Source of the DNA: an uncultured Oscillospiraceae bacterium
Lineage (GTDB): Bacteria; Bacillota; Clostridia; Oscillospirales; Acutalibacteraceae
Length of the DNA: 64,000 nucleotides
Direction of reading: 5' to 3'
Assembly (NCBI GenBank): GCA_902478605.1
Contig: CABSLQ010000001.1
Location: 1-64,000, forward strand
The notes below the pieces were generated by a model. The model was not told the origin of the DNA, made no database searches, and was given only the letters and a program-made list of their open reading frames with translations. Both the position numbers and the translations under genes were made by a program. Below, one piece after another: positions 63,134 through 64,000 of the stretch. Position 1 is the stretch's first letter, and each line of letters starts with the position of its first letter.

Positions 63134-63832
63134 TCAATAGCCGATCTCATCCAGCCAGGCGGCCACGTCGCCGGCGGCATCCGCCACCGTCCGCTCACTG
63201 ACGGTAAAGCCATTCTCCACGACCGTGGCCTGCGGTTCCAGCTCCTGAATCGTCTGGATGGTGCGGGAGAACCGGCTGCCGTTATGGACATTAAAGGGGA
63301 TGAGGGTCTTGCCGGAAAAATCGTACTCGTCAAAGAAGCTGTACACCGCCATCGGGAGATCGGCCCACCAGTTGGGATACCCGATGAAAATGGTGTCGTA
63401 CTGTTCCGGATTTTCGATGTGGGAGGTCAGCGCCGGGCGGGCATTTTCGTCCTGTTCCTGGGCGGCATAGTCGATGAGCTCTCCGCCGTCGGCGGGATAT
63501 ACCACGGCGGTATGGATGGAAAACAGGTCCCCGCCCACATTCTCACGGATCATATCGGCCACAACCCGGAGGCGTCCCACCGCCTCCCCGTTTATCATGG
63601 TATAGCTGGCAGAGGCAACGGCATCCACGCCGCTGTTCTCCGCGGCGGTAAAGTACGCGATCAGAATACGGCCGCCATCCGTCTGGGCGGATGGCGAGGT
63701 TGCGGAGCCGGACAGAGTCAGAACCGCACTTTGGTCGCCATCCGGCTCCGCGGTATTTTCGCAGGCGGTGAGAACCAGGGCCAGCACGGCGGCAAGCCCT
63801 GCAGCAAGCGATTTTTTCAGAAACGATTTCAT
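63134..63832 (-). CDS. Flavodoxin-like lipoprotein
   Basis: A 232-residue protein with lipobox LTAC (Cys24) and a flavodoxin fold: RILIAYFTAAENSGVDAVA at the FMN phosphate loop, YDTIFIGYPNWWADLPMAVYSF and KTLIPFNVHNGSRFSRTIQTI. This variant is common as a surface lipoprotein in gut Firmicutes and Bacteroides, probably a redox carrier outside the cell. It is downstream of the aldo/keto reductase gene. Confidence 0.9.
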   Translation of the reverse strand: MKSFLKKSLAAGLAAVLALVLTACENTAEPDGDQSAVLTLSGSATSPSAQTDGGRILIAYFTAAENSGVDAVASASYTMINGEAVGRLRVVADMIRENVGGDLFSIHTAVVYPADGGELIDYAAQEQDENARPALTSHIENPEQYDTIFIGYPNWWADLPMAVYSFFDEYDFSGKTLIPFNVHNGSRFSRTIQTIQELEPQATVVENGFTVSERTVADAAGDVAAWLDEIGY

Positions 63833-63901
63833 TTGTGTTCACTCCGTTTGGCTTTTATTTGCAGCAGAAGCCCGCGCCGGGGTCTCTGCCCTTTTCCGGG
63901 A

Positions 63902-64000
63902 TCAGACCTGTCTGGTTTTGCCCATATTGGTCAGCATTTCCACCGTTGCGGGATCATAATGGGAGAAGAACAGGCTTTCGCCCTCGTCGAGCTGGCGGAT
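63902..64000 (-). CDS. Aldo/keto reductase, C-terminal end only
   Basis: 32 codons and a TGA at the window edge: IRQLDEGESLFFSHYDPATVEMLTN. The SLFFSHYDPxTVE pattern is typical of the C-terminus of bacterial aldo/keto reductases (NADPH-dependent). The rest lies beyond the window; the call rests on this short stretch. Confidence 0.7.
   Translation of the reverse strand: MRQLDEGESLFFSHYDPATVEMLTNMGKTRQV

Overview
The window (about 60% G+C, almost all genes on the minus strand, frequent TTG and GTG starts with strong Shine-Dalgarno sequences) looks like the chromosome of an anaerobic, Gram-positive gut-type Firmicute, probably of the Oscillospirales/Ruminococcaceae group. The reasons are sortase signals of the IPxTG type, YesM/YesN-type two-component regulation, DUF5696 and NHL-YIP1 proteins, CUT1 sugar importers without their own ATPase, and DUF454/DUF4405 proteins. 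The genus is inference. I saw no rRNA, tRNA or CRISPR array.

Left part (1-9,060): a truncated FGGY sugar kinase, a small lipoprotein, a DUF134-NifX fusion, and an operon of GH172 and GH95 glycosidases with two importer permeases. The upstream permease is cut off at about 8,412, where the tail of a large serine recombinase begins; this is a deletion or insertion scar, or an assembly join.

Central glycan locus (9,066-36,322): a wall-anchored cadherin-like protein; a YesN/YesM-type two-component system co-transcribed with a solute-binding lipoprotein; a second solute-binding lipoprotein; and a nine-gene run of two permease pairs, DUF5696, an NHL-TPR-YIP1 membrane protein, a 960-residue solute-binding fusion, a cytoplasmic propeller protein and a DUF4091 (GH123-like) lipoprotein. 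A divergent two-gene unit carries a cytoplasmic DUF4091 protein. Four promoters in this locus share a 14-bp element, consensus (T/C)AARAAT(C/G)C(G/A)(T/G)TAT, lying 36-38 nt upstream of the -10 box. It is a good candidate for the YesN-type regulator's site and would make the locus one regulon.

Efflux operon (36,463-46,938): MarR, MATE, FtsH, a MacB-like fused ABC protein and a heterodimeric ABC exporter, behind a promoter with a palindromic operator.

Heme acquisition island (47,239-59,621): a wall-anchored NEAT protein, an Shp-like membrane-anchored heme protein (Met69/Met154), an IsdE/HtsA-like binding protein, a FecCD permease, an ATPase, a DtxR/MntR-type regulator, a 44-residue membrane protein, a CydDC-like ABC pair and DUF454. 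An upstream DtxR-like protein lacking the usual metal-ligand motif sits behind its own promoter. Sites of the form GTTAG-N6-CTAAC mark both promoter regions.

Right edge (59,620-64,000): an AT-rich island with a truncated nitroreductase between imperfect inverted repeats, small membrane and DUF4177-like proteins, a DUF4405 heme-type membrane protein, a secreted esterase-like lipoprotein, a flavodoxin-like lipoprotein and the tail of an aldo/keto reductase.
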